The notes beneath the pieces were generated by a model. That model was not told the DNA's origin and made no database searches. It saw only the letters and a program-made list of their open reading frames with translations. The position numbers and the translations under genes are program-made. Shown here piece by piece: positions 32,707 through 45,285 of a stretch of 64,000 nt of DNA. The DNA lies in NCBI GenBank assembly GCA_014529385.2, contig CM043971.1, positions 82,009,340 to 82,073,339 of the forward strand, in the 5' to 3' direction. How positions within the stretch are numbered: position 1 is the first letter of the stretch; every line of letters starts with the position of its first letter. The stretch comes from Adiantum capillus-veneris (taxonomy: Eukaryota > Streptophyta > Polypodiopsida > Polypodiales > Pteridaceae).

Positions 32707-33734
32707 GGTGGCTGGTTTGTACTATGGTCTTGTCCTTTTGGGTTGAAGATTTTTATTTAAGTTTTGTGACTCCTTTTCTCTTGAGTTCCTCGGTCCACTT
32801 GTGACTTGTCTTGCGGTTATAAAGATGCTTTTGCAAGCTGGGATCTTTTGGCGCTATTTCTTCTCTGTTTTCAAGACCTTCAATATCGTCTGTGCTTCTT
32901 GATGCGGATGGTTGTACAACATTTTACTGCCTTGGTGGTGTGTGCCTCTGACAGGTCAGGGAAGTTACAAAGCATGATGCCTTGGCAGTGTTGTATCGCC
33001 TAGGTCTGTACTTTGTAGGAGACAAAATATCAAAAACTACTTAAATAATTCGAAAGAATGTCTATGTCCTTAGGACGCTGTCTTCATTAATGTGCTCATG
33101 CTAGTTACTGTTGTGCTTGCACTTAGGAATATTCCCACGACAATGCTCTGGATAAATTTTAACACATCCAGAATACCCGCCTGTTGAACTCCACTGTGGA
33201 TTCAAAATTATTTTGATGATTCTGATGTGAACAAAAATAAGTGTTATGTTTCTAAAGGCTAGCTACAAAAGAAGAGCCAAAATAGTTACACCCTTTACTG
33301 GTCACTGATGACATTAACGGGCATGTCGTAGTATCTAGTCAATACTATGCATGATGGAGCTATGCTTATACTGTTTTGTGCCAAGGATTACCACGAGTCT
33401 GCAACGTGTAGTTTCCTTTGAAGGTGAATTAGATTTTTCCAATGGATTTGATGTCTCAACTCTCAGGAGTCAGAGGAATGTGAGGTGGTGGTGATATTTG
33501 GGTCTGTACTATGCTTGATGGTTTTGTACGTTACCACCATAATATTATAGCTTGCACCATCTTTAAGGTGAGTCTGAATGTGCTCCTGCATTCAATTTGT
33601 TCATCTCTATCCATGTTAGTGAAAGTATGGATTTAATATGTTGAGTTTTTTTTAGCTTGCTATATGGAAAAAAATGATGGGGTCCCTTGATATTGCGGTG
33701 CAGTTGCTTTTTTGACTAAATGCATTTCTCACAG
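32707..33734. other. Upstream region of phosphatase-like gene, no exon recognised
   Basis: T-rich DNA. I looked for the FCP1 DxDxT motif and the conserved W-S/T-S-R segment. A patch near 33470-33510 (SRRNV / VVV coding in different frames) faintly recalls the latter, but frames are broken. It is probably intronic or decayed. Confidence 0.3.
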
Positions 33735-36293
33735 CAAAGATGGGCTTCACATTTTGCAGCATCAGTCAGATTGCACAGACGTGGGCTTGAAAGCACCTGA
33801 CAATGAATGGAAGCCCCTCTTTATGAAGGATTTATCAAAGCTATGGAAAAGAGAAAAACTGAACTTACCTTGGAGTGAAGGGGACTATGGCCCTTCAAAC
33901 ACTCTGCTGGTGGATGATACTCCTTATAAAGCCGTCCTGAATCCTGTAAGAGTCTTACTGTTGGTTTATTGTTTATTGTGTAGAATGGTGCTAATTCAGT
34001 CACTTTGACCTACACAGCCAAATACTGCAATATTTCCTCGTACTTACACTGCTCGAGAACATGGAGATGATTTCTTAGGTCAGAACCCCTTGTTTCTTTC
34101 ATAGGAGATTGATATTTTGTCAAGGTTGTACTTTGAGAAAAAGTCTTGGTAATCTTTTGACTTGATCTTTCTGCAGGTGGCCCTCTGCGAAGCTACTTAG
34201 AAGGTATTCGCAATGCAGCAAGTGTGCAGACATATGTTGAAAATAATCCGTTTGGAGAACCGAGTATTACTCCTGAGAGCCCGTTGTGGAGCCATGTAAG
34301 CAAGGTCTTGCTCAAGGTTCAAAGTGTCTTGAACAAAGTGAGTGATGAAATTGCTCCAGTCTTGCCAGTTGAAGCTGTTAGTAATGATATGTTTGGTAGA
34401 GGCAGACGCAAGAGGTGGAGGCACAGAAAATGGAATGACTATTCGGGTCCTCTGCAGCTAACGAATGATGATGCTCGGCTGTTTAATGATTTTCCTTCTG
34501 AGGCAGTAGAGCTGCAATCTAGTGAGAACAGTACGGGGCTGTCTAAGGAGTTTCATGATTCAGCTGTGGTGGAGCAAGCTTACAAGCCAGGCCAGAGTAG
34601 AAATGAGAGGGATGTATTTTTAGGTCTTCAGAAGGCAGATGAAGAGCAGTCCAAGGATGAACAGCCTAGGCTTGAAAGGTTACACATGGACTCCGATAAG
34701 AAGGATGGAGACAGAAAAATGAACAGAGAAACAGGCTCTTCTCTGCAGCAGGAAGTTCGAGGAGCTTTTGAGGGTGCTGCGGAGGGGCCTCAAGATAGTG
34801 TGGGGCTGTCTGAGTTTCATGATTCAGCTGTGGTGGAGCAAGCTTACAAACCAGGCCAGAGTGGAAATGAGAGTGATGTATATTCAGGGCTTCAAAAGGC
34901 AGATGAAGATCAGTGTAAAGATGAACAGCCTAGGCTTGAAAGTTTACACACAGACTCTGGTAAGAAGGATGGAGATGGCAAAAGGAACAGAAAATTAAGT
35001 TCAATTCTGCAGCAAGAAGTTCGAGGAGCTTTTGAGGGTGCTGCGGAGGGGCCTATTGAAAGAGGACATTGCGAGGAGCAGGATGATGAGATTGATGGTC
35101 CTGGAAATGAAAATGGACAAAAGGGATGTGGTGACTCTGGTTTCAATCCATCAAAGTCTGACTGCATGCAGGTAGAGGATAACGGTGAATGCCTCGATGA
35201 AAAGCAGGAGTTGATTATACGAAGGGACAATAGCTTTGCATGCACATCCAACATTAACGAGGGATTGCACGACAATTTGTTTCATTCTGACTGCAGTAGG
35301 GATGGGTACGGAAGGTTTCAAGGAGAGCCTATTGCTTCTTACAATAAGAAAAGATATCACAGCAGAGACAGCATTGGTCATCACCACAATCGGAAGCGAC
35401 AAAGAGGGTGCTATTCAAATGGCAGCGAACGTGACCGTGATTGTGGTAATTACTGGGATGGAGAAAGGTGTTATCAGGATAGGAGCAGGGATAGCATGAG
35501 TCGTGGCAAGGATCAGAAGAGAGGAGGGCGCCATCATGGAGTCACAACTAGTATGTCTGGTCAAAGAAGACATATAAACAACATTCGACGCACTACTCAT
35601 GAAGCAGATCAGGGTTATGTAAACAGAGACACTTCATTCAATCGGTATGCCAGACGTTCTCAGCAAAGACATGACAATATTCGAGTAAACAATCCTGTGG
35701 AAGATCATTGGGGCAATACCAGCGCCCTGCGGAAGGCAGTGATTGACAGCAACTTTTCTTCTCAGCCTTACAAAAGCAATGGTATTCTTGGTCAAGTTCC
35801 AGGTGGGTTCCGATCAAGCCACCAAGGGCATAATGGGTTTGAGCCAAGGGCAGTTTACAAGAGTTCCAATGCTTGTCCAGGGAGAATGGAGGATAGGAAT
35901 TCGCAGGGATGGCTCCGGGACATGGCAGAGAATCGTCCTCAAAGAACGGAAGATAGGAATCCGCGAGGGTGGCACCTTGACTCAGGAAAGAATCATTCAC
36001 AAAGAACGGAAGACTGGAATGTGCAACAGTGGCACCGTGACTCGGCAGAGAATCGCACACGCACACAAAAAACAGAAGATTGGCATCTGGAAGGGTGGCC
36101 CCTTGATTTGGCAAAGAGAGACAGTGGAGATCTAAGCAAGCCTTACAGAAGCTCGAAAGCCTATAGCCAGTCGCACAGTGGAGCTCCAAGGTGGCCATCT
36201 CAGAAGAGCAATGGAGCTTCATTAGAGTGGCATCACAGTAATGGTGATGGACAGAGAAAAGAAAGGGGCTTCTACAGGAGTAGGCAAAGTTAG
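33735..36293 (+). CDS. FCP1/SCP-like HAD phosphatase, C-terminal exons with long repeat-rich tail
   Basis: Three exons with canonical GT-AG introns: 33735-33945, 34018-34078 and 34177-36293 (stop TAG 36291-36293). They join in phase: ...AVLNP|PNTAIFPR...DDFLG|GPLRSYLEG... The first two exons and the start of the third match the end of the FCP1/SCP-like domain: SDCTDVG, a KPL..KDLSKLW segment, the HAD motif LLVDDTPYKAVLNP, and VQTYVENNPFGEPSITPESP. Such enzymes remove phosphate from serine or threonine of nuclear proteins. The tail (about 640 residues) is hydrophilic, has basic RGRRKRWRHRK-type runs, two large tandem repeats and four short ones, and is probably disordered and nuclear. No upstream exon with DxDxT was found, so this may be a truncated gene or one whose 5' exons are decayed or very distant. 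Confidence 0.72.
34535..35065 (+). repeat. Two tandem ~265-bp coding repeats in phosphatase tail
   Basis: Units begin GLSKEFHDSAVVEQAYKPGQ and GLSEFHDSAVVEQAYKPGQ and end QQEVRGAFEGAAEGP. They are in frame, about 88 residues each and highly similar at DNA level, which indicates a recent duplication inside the exon. Confidence 0.9.
35883..36123 (+). repeat. Four ~20-residue coding repeats near the tail end
   Basis: Successive units start MEDRNSQGW, TEDRNPRGW, TEDWNVQQW and TEDWHLEGW. They share a pattern of E-D-x-x-x-x-x-W followed by D-x-x-x-x-x-x-x-Q, with Trp/His/Arg enrichment. The reading frame is kept throughout. Confidence 0.85.
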
Positions 36294-38980
36294 TCGTTAA
36301 CTTTTCCACTTTTCCTTTGTATACCATTGCTGGCATTGGCCTTATTTTTGTCAAGCATTTTATATTGTACATCAAATTATATATTGGTACTGGCTTCACT
36401 CATATGTTGTGTTATGTTGTGTTCGTTCCAAACTCTTACATATTGAAAGGCCCTTTTTTGTAAGGGCAGATAAACTTGTCGGTATGCATTCCGACGCCAA
36501 ATTGGTTCTTATGGTTTAGAGTGTCTATAGGTGGAAATATGTGATTTGCTATGTCCTTTTTGGCCTACATAAGGCCTTAGTAGACGATGGAACTCTTTGG
36601 AGCAATTGATATCTTATGTATTTCTTTACATTGACATGGCATGCTATCTATGACATTAGTCATCACAAAGGAGTATCTGTACAGAATTCTCAGATGGCAT
36701 GTGTTTTGAGGAAGAAAAGTAGAAGAGGACATTTAATGTCACAGGAATACTCCCAAGAGATCTTAGAGACCTATTTGATGAGGCTTGGACCTCTTGCGTA
36801 AGAGGGAAATGGGATAACCAATCTACTGCACTTGGAATTTTTTGCGTTTTCCTACACACACGCCCGCGCACGAGAAGTAAACTTTATATTATTCTTTTCA
36901 AATTATGGTACTTTTGGTCAATAATGCAAGAAAAATGTAAGAAAAAAAATCTGTTAAGAATACCTGAATTATTTGATCAGTTGAATATAACTATTATTGA
37001 TTTGAATACCAGATCATCATATATTTATTCAATCAAATACTATGTTATCAAGACATCCGTTTGATTCCACACACACACCTCTCATTTATGGAGAGACATG
37101 GGTACACCTCCTTGCTGTTTTCCTATCATGTTCCTCATCTCTTGACAATAAGGATAGCGTTGCTTTGGATGTGAAAATTGGGCTGATGGGCCTAGTATGG
37201 TCTTCTTTTTTGAAATTTGGGTCTTCCTATGCTAGCCAAACCTAGCCTCTGATGTTAGATGAGAGATCCTTCTCGTATACACAGTCCCAATGAAAAGAAA
37301 GCGTAGTTAAACGTAGCATTTCAACACAAATTGGCAGACTTAGAGTTTCCATTGGGACTTGTGTGGCATGATCATACTGTAAATATAGTTCCTCAAGAAG
37401 TCTAGTCAATTGTCATAGTATTGTGAGGGATCCCTATTTGTTTGACTTTCTTTTTATACCAATTATCTATGTAAGTAGTTGTTGATTTGTAAATGTTTCA
37501 CATGTCACCTCCATGAATCTAAAAGTGATATATCTATTTCCTTCAATTCAATGGCTAAAGTTGGCCAAAAGGTCATTTGCCTAAAAAAAGAGTGCCATGT
37601 AATGGTGAAATTTAGCATGAATCACATCCTTGTGATGGTCGATGACTAGTTGACAAGAGCATTTGATCCCTCTCACAAAGATCTCACCAACCTCACATCA
37701 CATGGAGAGAGTTGACATCAACTAGGGAAGCTCTAATAGTTGAGTTACAATAGGTTACACGGCCTCATGTCTGCAAAACAAGTGCACCAAAGTGCTCTGA
37801 GAGCTTACTTCTACATGCACGACACATGGCCTTAATTGTACGAGGGAATGCAAAGCTAACGAGGATGATGTTATTAGCTTCGATCTTAACAAAAAGCAAG
37901 GCTTGTACTTGGTCAGTCATAGAGCCTCCCATAACAGCTGATGTTGGCATAGACACAACCAAAATATAATGACTTGTAGCAAGTGTTGGTGCCGCATCAA
38001 CTCGTGGCAAACCACTTTTGGCCTTGCTTGACAAGGAGAAGGTCCAATTTACAAAGAAGACTCTCCTTGGAAGTGGAAGCTTTGCCTCAATAAGCATGGT
38101 CAATTCTATTCAAGAACTTTATACAAGAAACTTACATGGCCAAGCAGATAATCATGGTAAGGGTAGGTGGTGCAGTCATTACTTGCTAGTCTTTATGTTA
38201 CACATGTCAAGATGGACTAACATGTCAAAGATTTACTCATGCCTAGATTGAGTTATAGCCAATACATCTAGAGTGTGCACAATATGACACTTCACCTATA
38301 GGGATGTACAAGCCAAGTGCACATTGTAATTGCTCTCATATTTGATGTTAATCATAGTTTTGAAGTTATTTCCAAATCTATAATTTATGCATTTTTGGTG
38401 GTATGAGATACCGAACATGTATTGATTGATTTGTTGCAGATGCAAGTTGATTACAATATTATTTGCTTGTAGTTCTTTGGAGAGAGTGAGACACCAAAAT
38501 ACTACATTAACATTTTTTAATGTAGTTTCCTATGCGAGATACTATCACAATTTATAGTGTTTCCACATCGGACACATGGTATGCTAAATGTGAATTGTGT
38601 GATTAGTGGAAAGATTGGTAGCACATTGTTATGTCCAAACAAACCACTTTGCAAGGATGAAATTTGTAAATGATTTTTTGGGTGAATATAATTAAAGAGT
38701 TAAAAGCATGACTTGAATTTGTCTCTCCATTTTTCACAAAGTTATCACATCAAATTGTGATGCATGAAGTGAAGTATACTAGGAGCCATACCCAATCTTA
38801 TGTTTGGATTGAGTGTTGTACTTCGCAACGAAACACTAAGTTTAGTAGATCGACAATATTTCCAAAAGAACTATCTAGATTTTCTTCAGCTACCGCACTT
38901 GGATATCAGATTACAAAATATTGAGCATAAGCAAGGCTTGACAATACTTTGAAATTACTTGGGGCATCTAAAAGAAACTG
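36294..38980. other. 3' flank and AT-rich intergenic DNA
   Basis: No gene recognised. A segment near 37200-37270 (GGGTCTTCCTATG...GAGATCC) is repeated in diverged form near 41680-41740. A 112-codon minus-strand frame at 37765-38103 has no recognisable domain. Confidence 0.5.
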
Positions 38981-39425
38981 TAAGCTATGAGTCCCCAAGC
39001 TATGTATGAGGCTAGATAGTTTTGAGCATAAGCAAGACTTGGAAATATTGTGGCAAAACCTCGGTTAGATGTAAGAAGTAGTAAGCTACAAGGGTAGTGA
39101 TTTTTTCAGTGTATAGTTTGGCTAGAGATATGAAACGCTCTTTTTATGACGAGTAATGTAGCATCTCCTTAAGTCCAAGGTAAGCATGATGAACCATACT
39201 CTTAAGCTACTAGTCCCCAAGCTATGTATGAGGCTAGGTAGTTATGAGCATAAGCAAGGCTTGGAAATATTGTGGCAAAACCTCCATTAGATGAAAGAAG
39301 TAGTAAGCTACAAGGGTAGTGATTCTTTCAGTGTATAGCTTGGATAGAGATATGAAATGCTCTTTTCATGATGAGTAATGTAGCATCTCCTTAAGGCCAA
39401 GGTAAGCATGATGAACCACACTCTT
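38981..39425. repeat. Two tandem ~222-bp repeats
   Basis: The landmark GTCCCCAAGCTATG occurs at 38991 and 39213. The units are about 95% alike by eye. A partial third copy (GAGCATAAGCAAGGCTTG) precedes them near 38925. No ORF is conserved between units. Confidence 0.85.
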
Positions 39426-39744
39426 AAGAGTGTAGAGTCTAGATGTACGAAGGATCCTTCTTGGTTTGTAGAGCAAGTGCTTTTAGATGCTTTAGATATA
39501 ATTTCATGCTTTGGTGTGATTATTGAACCGATCCCATGCATATTAATTCATAGTGCATAATTTATATGTGGAGAATCTCAAGGACTAGGCACATGGTGCC
39601 ACCATTTTTTGTGTCAGATGGTCCAATGTGCTGGTCATTCTCTTTAAGAGTCTTTTACATGCACCATGATGAAAATTCTAATGTTGGGATTACAGACACC
39701 ATTAAGCATGACACCTATTGAAAGCACAAGCACCCTAAGAAGCT

Positions 39745-39928
39745 ACCGTTCAGTCCATATATGATTCTCTCAAGTGGAGAACTACATTCACTATGGATTG
39801 AAGGTACCCTTTAGTCCATATATGATTTCTCTCAAGTGGAGAACTACATGCACTATGGACCGAGGGTATCCTTCAGTCCATATACAATCATCCCAAGTGG
39901 AGAACTAAATGCATTATGGACTTAATCA
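39745..39928. repeat. Three tandem 61-62-bp repeats with hairpin potential
   Basis: AGTCCATAT occurs at 39752, 39813 and 39875. Each unit also carries a CTATGGA / TATGGACT near its end, so AGTCCATA and TATGGACT can pair within the array. Confidence 0.8.
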
Positions 39929-42900
39929 AGTGCAGGTAGTGAACGAGGTGTCACTCTACACATTTTAGCCTTGTGATCTATGTCATGGCTATGTTCAAAA
40001 TTCAATCCTAAGGCAATCCTTATGATTTTAGGAGCAGCAGAGTAGGAGGAATATTGGGCTCAATCATGATACATTACAGACAAGTGAGTGAAAGTATCAA
40101 GGTTGGATCTATATGTACATACAAATCCATATCGTATCATACAGGGATCCGTACATAGGATTGATCCATACAAGCCGTTTTTTAAAAAAACAAATTTTTT
40201 GGGTTGTGGCCAATTGTTGGGGTAAAATATCCACATAAGGGTTAGACATGAATGATTTGGCTTACAAGCCCCAAATTGGCTACCCTTGAAGAAAACTGAG
40301 AGAAAAAAATTGGAGTTGAAGTTGCACAAAGCTAGTATAGAGTGCCATACAAGCTATGCAGTACATGTGTAGCAAATCTTCATGTAAATTGGAAATGAAA
40401 AATGACTATACGTCTTCATTTAAGGTTGATTCAAACTGAAATGTACAATGTTCTATGGAATATGCTGATTGTGTATGGTTGATGGCACAATACTCCTAGT
40501 CTCTTATGTCTCTTGATGAGATAGGAATATATATGTTCTCTACATAAGAGTTTCCAATAGACAACCTTGTATGTCTTTTTCTTTTCATGTGTCCTATTCT
40601 ATACTTACTATTTGTGTACAATGGTATGTATTTTTACGTACCTTAAAACCCAAACCATATAGTACACTGTACTATACAGACGAATTTTTATGGTACATTA
40701 TGTACAAGTCCACTTTGGAAAGTATGCATTCTATACTCAAGTAGTTAGTTCTCCACACTGGGCTACACAAGTTTTAGTCCATCTACATGCTTGGTTACTT
40801 TCAAGGAAGTTTCAATAACTTTATTTCTCTCTAAGATAATGAACACCTACAGGCGGTAGTAGGGTATGACCTATTTATGGCCATCTCTATACATGACGAC
40901 TATGTTATTTCATCCAAGATACTCCATAGTATTAAGCTTAATTTCCATGTAGGATACGACGCCTTACCATTAAATGAACATTGTTTACAGTCAACAAACA
41001 ACTTGAAAAAGTGTAAAAACATGAGTGTTAATTAAGTGAGGTCTTTCACTCTTGTTTTACTGGAAAAAACTCTTCCTTAATGTGCGAGTAATCTCAAGAC
41101 AAGGGTCCTACCCCAAGGTAAGCTAGCAGTTCAAGGGCTCTATATATATAAGATGGCAAATGGTGATTTGCAAAACTCTAGCCTATGGGGTTTAGGGTCA
41201 TGGGCTCATGGTAGAAGTTTGGAGGACTTAGTTATAGAGAGTTACCTAGCCAATGTCCCACAAAGCATGGGTGGAAAAAGCCTTCCTAGCTCTTAGCATA
41301 AGAACAATATAAGAAAAGATGCACTGCCTATTGTCATGATGGTACAATCACAACTAGCCCAACCCTTCTCTTATTTGAGTCTAGGAAAGAATCCTTGAGC
41401 ATTAGGTTGGTAAAGATATTTTTGTCGAGATCTAGGGAAATGAGCAACCATATTGTCAAATATCACTTCTAGAATCTCATGTCCTTGGGAAAGTCATATT
41501 TTAGAATTCCTATTTAGAATTCTTAGGAGTCATACGAATTGAAACAAAATAACGAATACTCAATAAGATACTCTACACAACACAAAATTAATCATTGAGA
41601 AAGCCATAACAAGTTATTTTTAAAACATGATATGGAATGTGTGCAAGCCCTCCTCTCTTCCTAGTCTAAAACTTTGGGTCTTCCTATGAGCCAAACCTTA
41701 GGATCTGATATTAGATTAGAGATCCTCTCAGTATGGCCTATACAAAATTATATATTCATAACTATGTTTTAAATAAGACAACTCATAGACTTTGCACTGC
41801 TTATAGGACTTAAGCGTCTACAAACTAGAAAAGGGGCCTTCGTGCCCACTTGAAACCAAGTAGATTGCCTAACTTTAATGGATATCACCCCCTAAATAAG
41901 TCAATCTTTGATTAGTTCCACTAAAAGACGAGCGTAGATAAACATTGAAGAAAGCTCGAGAATATGTGAGGGTATCTCTTTTGTTGTAGGGAGACCCAAA
42001 CAGACATGTTGACCCATTCATGCTCCCTCTACAAGTGGGATATCACTTCACTTAGAGTGAGTATAGCTTTAACCCAACATGGTGCAAAGAGGTTGCCCCA
42101 CCTTTTTCCATGAGTTCAAACATTGAAAGGGTCCCAAGTATCAGCGATAGTAGGAGTCGGCAACCATTGATGAGTTTAGTCATTTGTGCCTCTTCAAAGA
42201 TCAACCACACATGGAACACACCATTGAATAGATTCCTTCACATGTCTAAGGTTACTAGCTAGATAATGATGAACCACCTAAGGGGGGGGATGTTGCATGA
42301 ACAAAACAAGCTAGTACATCCATGGCTTAAACCAAAACCAAAACCATGTATAAATTTATCAAGCATGTGCTTAATCACCTTGATGGTACACACTTTGAGA
42401 AGTATTCCTCGTAGTCTACCAAATTGTAGATAGGCAACTGATAGCCCTTCCTTGTACCAACCCCTCACTGCTAGAGCTTCATTGAACACATGTTGCTATA
42501 GAAAGCAAGTTCCAATGATACGTAGAGACCAATGAAGATGCAAATCAATTCTATGTTTAGAAGTCAAGGATGATGAAATTGATCTCTAGTTCCCTATATG
42601 GATAGCCAAAGTTCTTGTTTATGCTCATAAAATCAAGAAGAAGTTAATAATCTCTAGCTTCTTGAATCCAATGATGAAGAAAATTCTTCATAAGCACACC
42701 AAGGTGCACTTCCATAGATACTAGATTTTGTCCATCCTGTTGAGAGCTTCCTTCCTTTTTGTATGTTGCAAGAAATCTCCCTTCTTACCTCTTGTCCTTG
42801 CCTAGGGCAAGAAGTTTCTTCTTCCCTCCTCTACACACGGACAATTTCCAATCCTCCAATATATCTCCTCTCTTCCTTTTTCAAAAACTCTCTCCAAAAA

Positions 42901-43386
42901 TGGCATTTTTCTAATCCTTAACAAAACCAAAAAAATTGTATTATTTTTTGCGGCATTGATCCACTTGTCCATGCAACCATGCCTCCAAGTCAAGCTATTA
43001 ACTCCCATGCAGGAGTGTGGGTCATAATCATAGTGTCATGATTTCCCCCCCCCTCCCCCCCCCCCCCAATTAGGGGAGGTGGTCACCAAATGGACAACCA
43101 ATGGTATGAAACTTGCAATAGCCCGTGGGCTCTCAGCAACAAAAACAAGCGACGACGGCAGTATCGGCAACAACTACCGTCATCACCAACCACAAGATCC
43201 ATGCAGGTGAGTGCACCTCCACACCCAACTTCCAAACAAGCAACCATAGCCACAAGCTCAAGAGCTCCTTGAGAGAGGTTATTGAATGGGAATGGCCTAT
43301 GAACTTTGAGAATAGCGGATTTGGGAGAATTAAAGAGACATTTTTGTGTGACTACTTTGAGAAAATAGAGGGTGAACTTATTTAGT
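39929..43386. other. AT-rich intergenic DNA without recognised gene
   Basis: I see no coding motif, RNA gene or TE terminus. C-rich runs lie at about 43046-43068. The 37.2-kb segment recurs in diverged form at about 41680-41740. Confidence 0.5.
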
Positions 43387-43973
43387 GGTAGCAACTTAAT
43401 CATAATACTTAATTAACTAGGCATGAACAATACTTTTGCAAGAGAGAGTGTTTAGAGAACTTGACAACAATTGAGGACCGGATTTATATGGAGCCAGTAC
43501 CCCCTCCAATAGGCTTTTGTATTATAGATTCTCCCATCAAGAGAGACGTGGTACAATACGATCTTTGTGTTCCTTGTGACCTAGGTGATGCAATGAAGAT
43601 GGAAAGCTTCATGCATCACGAACAAAAAATAGACTTTGTAAAAAACATTAACCATTCCCAGCCTCAGTCCCAAGGCCTCAAACACCTTCAAAGGTGGCGA
43701 GAGCTAGGGAGGAATGAGGGTAGGGAAGAGGAAGAAGAAACATTCATAGGAGAAAGAGATAGTTCCTCACTTATCATCACTCTTCTTGCTAGCATACATA
43801 ATAGCATAGTAACAAGGATGGAGAAGATGGAAAGATTAAGCATTGAAGCATGGATCTTGGTTGGATTTTCATTCCATAGCCAAGAGTGTCGGTGTAGGCT
43901 CTCAACTTCCCTACTAGCTTGGAGAAGGAGAAGGAGCTCTTGCACTTGCAACCCACGCAATGACTGTCTGTGT

Positions 43974-44021
<48 letters not shown>

Positions 44022-44893
44022 GGGAACAGTATACCCCCCAAGCTAGTCCCCTCCTTGCTTTGGTCGACCCCCTCTTCTAGCACTATCTAGCACTTGATTG
44101 GACCTCCTCAAGCCTAGCCAATCACATGATTAGTGCATATCAAGCAACAAGAGTAACCTTGGGGCAAGTGTCCCCCTTTCCCCTTTGAGAGAGAGGACTT
44201 GATAAATGCATAGAAAATTAATTAAGTCAACTAAATTGTCATTGGACCCCTTGGGAGGCTAACCAATAGGCTTTAGGCACACCATGAGGTCAGCATGAAG
44301 AGGAACTTGACAAGTGTCCTATTTTCTTTCTTTGTACCAAGATTTCCTTGTGTGAGGGTGTGTGTGTTATCTCTCTAGCCCCTACAATGAGGGCTTGCCC
44401 CCCCTTGAGTAGGGATCATGTTGACTTTGTGGAACACCTTACCCCCCTCAAGCACCTTAGTCATGGAGCACCTTAGCACCTTAGTCATTAAGCAACTCAA
44501 GCACATTAGTCAACAAGCACAACAAGCACCTCAAGCACCTTAGCCAGCAAGCATGACAAGCACCTTAGTCAGCAAGCACGACAAGCACCTCAAGCTTGGA
44601 CCGGGTTCCCACCTCAAGCACAACCCTAGCTTGCCTAAGGTCAAAGGACTTTTAACACTAACCATTGGAGGTCTTTAATGAAGCTAACCCTAAGGTATTT
44701 AAGCTCCATTAGCTAACCTTGCTCTTTGATAGGTCATCTCATTTGGACCCCTTTACCATTGGCCCCGTGTTGAGATAGACCTGTAAGCACATGTCGATAT
44801 TTTAACCCTTGTTCCCAATTATTCTCCCACATTAAATGATCAGTTTAATATGAGAAAATTGTTTGGGTTGGTTAGATATTAGATTTTATGATA
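43387..44893 (-). repeat. Diverged F-family LTR (partial)
   Basis: Aligns with most of the F LTR: GAGGACCGGATT...GGAGCC, CCCCTCCAATAGGC, TTGTATTATAGATTC, and the end GATCAGTTTAATATGAGAAAAT...ATTAGATTTTATGATA. The first ~150 bp are missing. An expanded G33 run lies at 43988-44020 and repeated CAAGCACCTTAG units lie near 44440-44610. No target duplication is visible. Confidence 0.8.
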
Positions 44894-45285
44894 GGTTCCC
44901 TCTCTCTTTGATACCATTTGAGGTAGCCCACGCCTTACACTTATAGCCTACCTTCTCCATCCACTCCATCCCACGTGGGTTTTATGTGTTGCCACATGGC
45001 AGTCTGCCATGAGCTCCTTAATCCAAACTCATAAAACTCAGATTTTGGTATCAAAATTGACATCAAAAGAGGCTTGAACATTGGCAACTTGGCATCCATG
45101 ATGCAAGTTAAATCATAAATCCCTCATTAGTCACTTTTTGAGCATTCATCACATTAGGCATACATATCAACCAAATTACCACCAAGAGCTTGATTAAACT
45201 CAACCAAGCGCCAAATTTGACATACATAATGACCAAAATCCCACCAATTCAGAACCAAGTCTTCATGTAATTGTTCTAAATACTT
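44894..45285. other. Unassigned spacer before copia G
   Basis: Begins with a CT-rich stretch (TTCCCTCTCTCTTTGATACC) similar to the tract next to the F 3' LTR, so a few bases of F-like internal sequence may remain. Otherwise nothing recognised. Confidence 0.35.

Noticed and set aside
35638-36399. 253-codon minus-strand frame
   Set aside because: Antisense to the last exon of the phosphatase-like gene, no known domain, and explained by that exon's repetitive composition.
37765-38103. 112-codon minus-strand frame as a host gene
   Set aside because: No domain, splice partner or conserved motif recognised; AT-rich intergenic setting.
43461-44090. 209-codon plus-strand frame with poly-Gly
   Set aside because: Lies inside the F-family LTR and is carried through the G33 run; no protein similarity.
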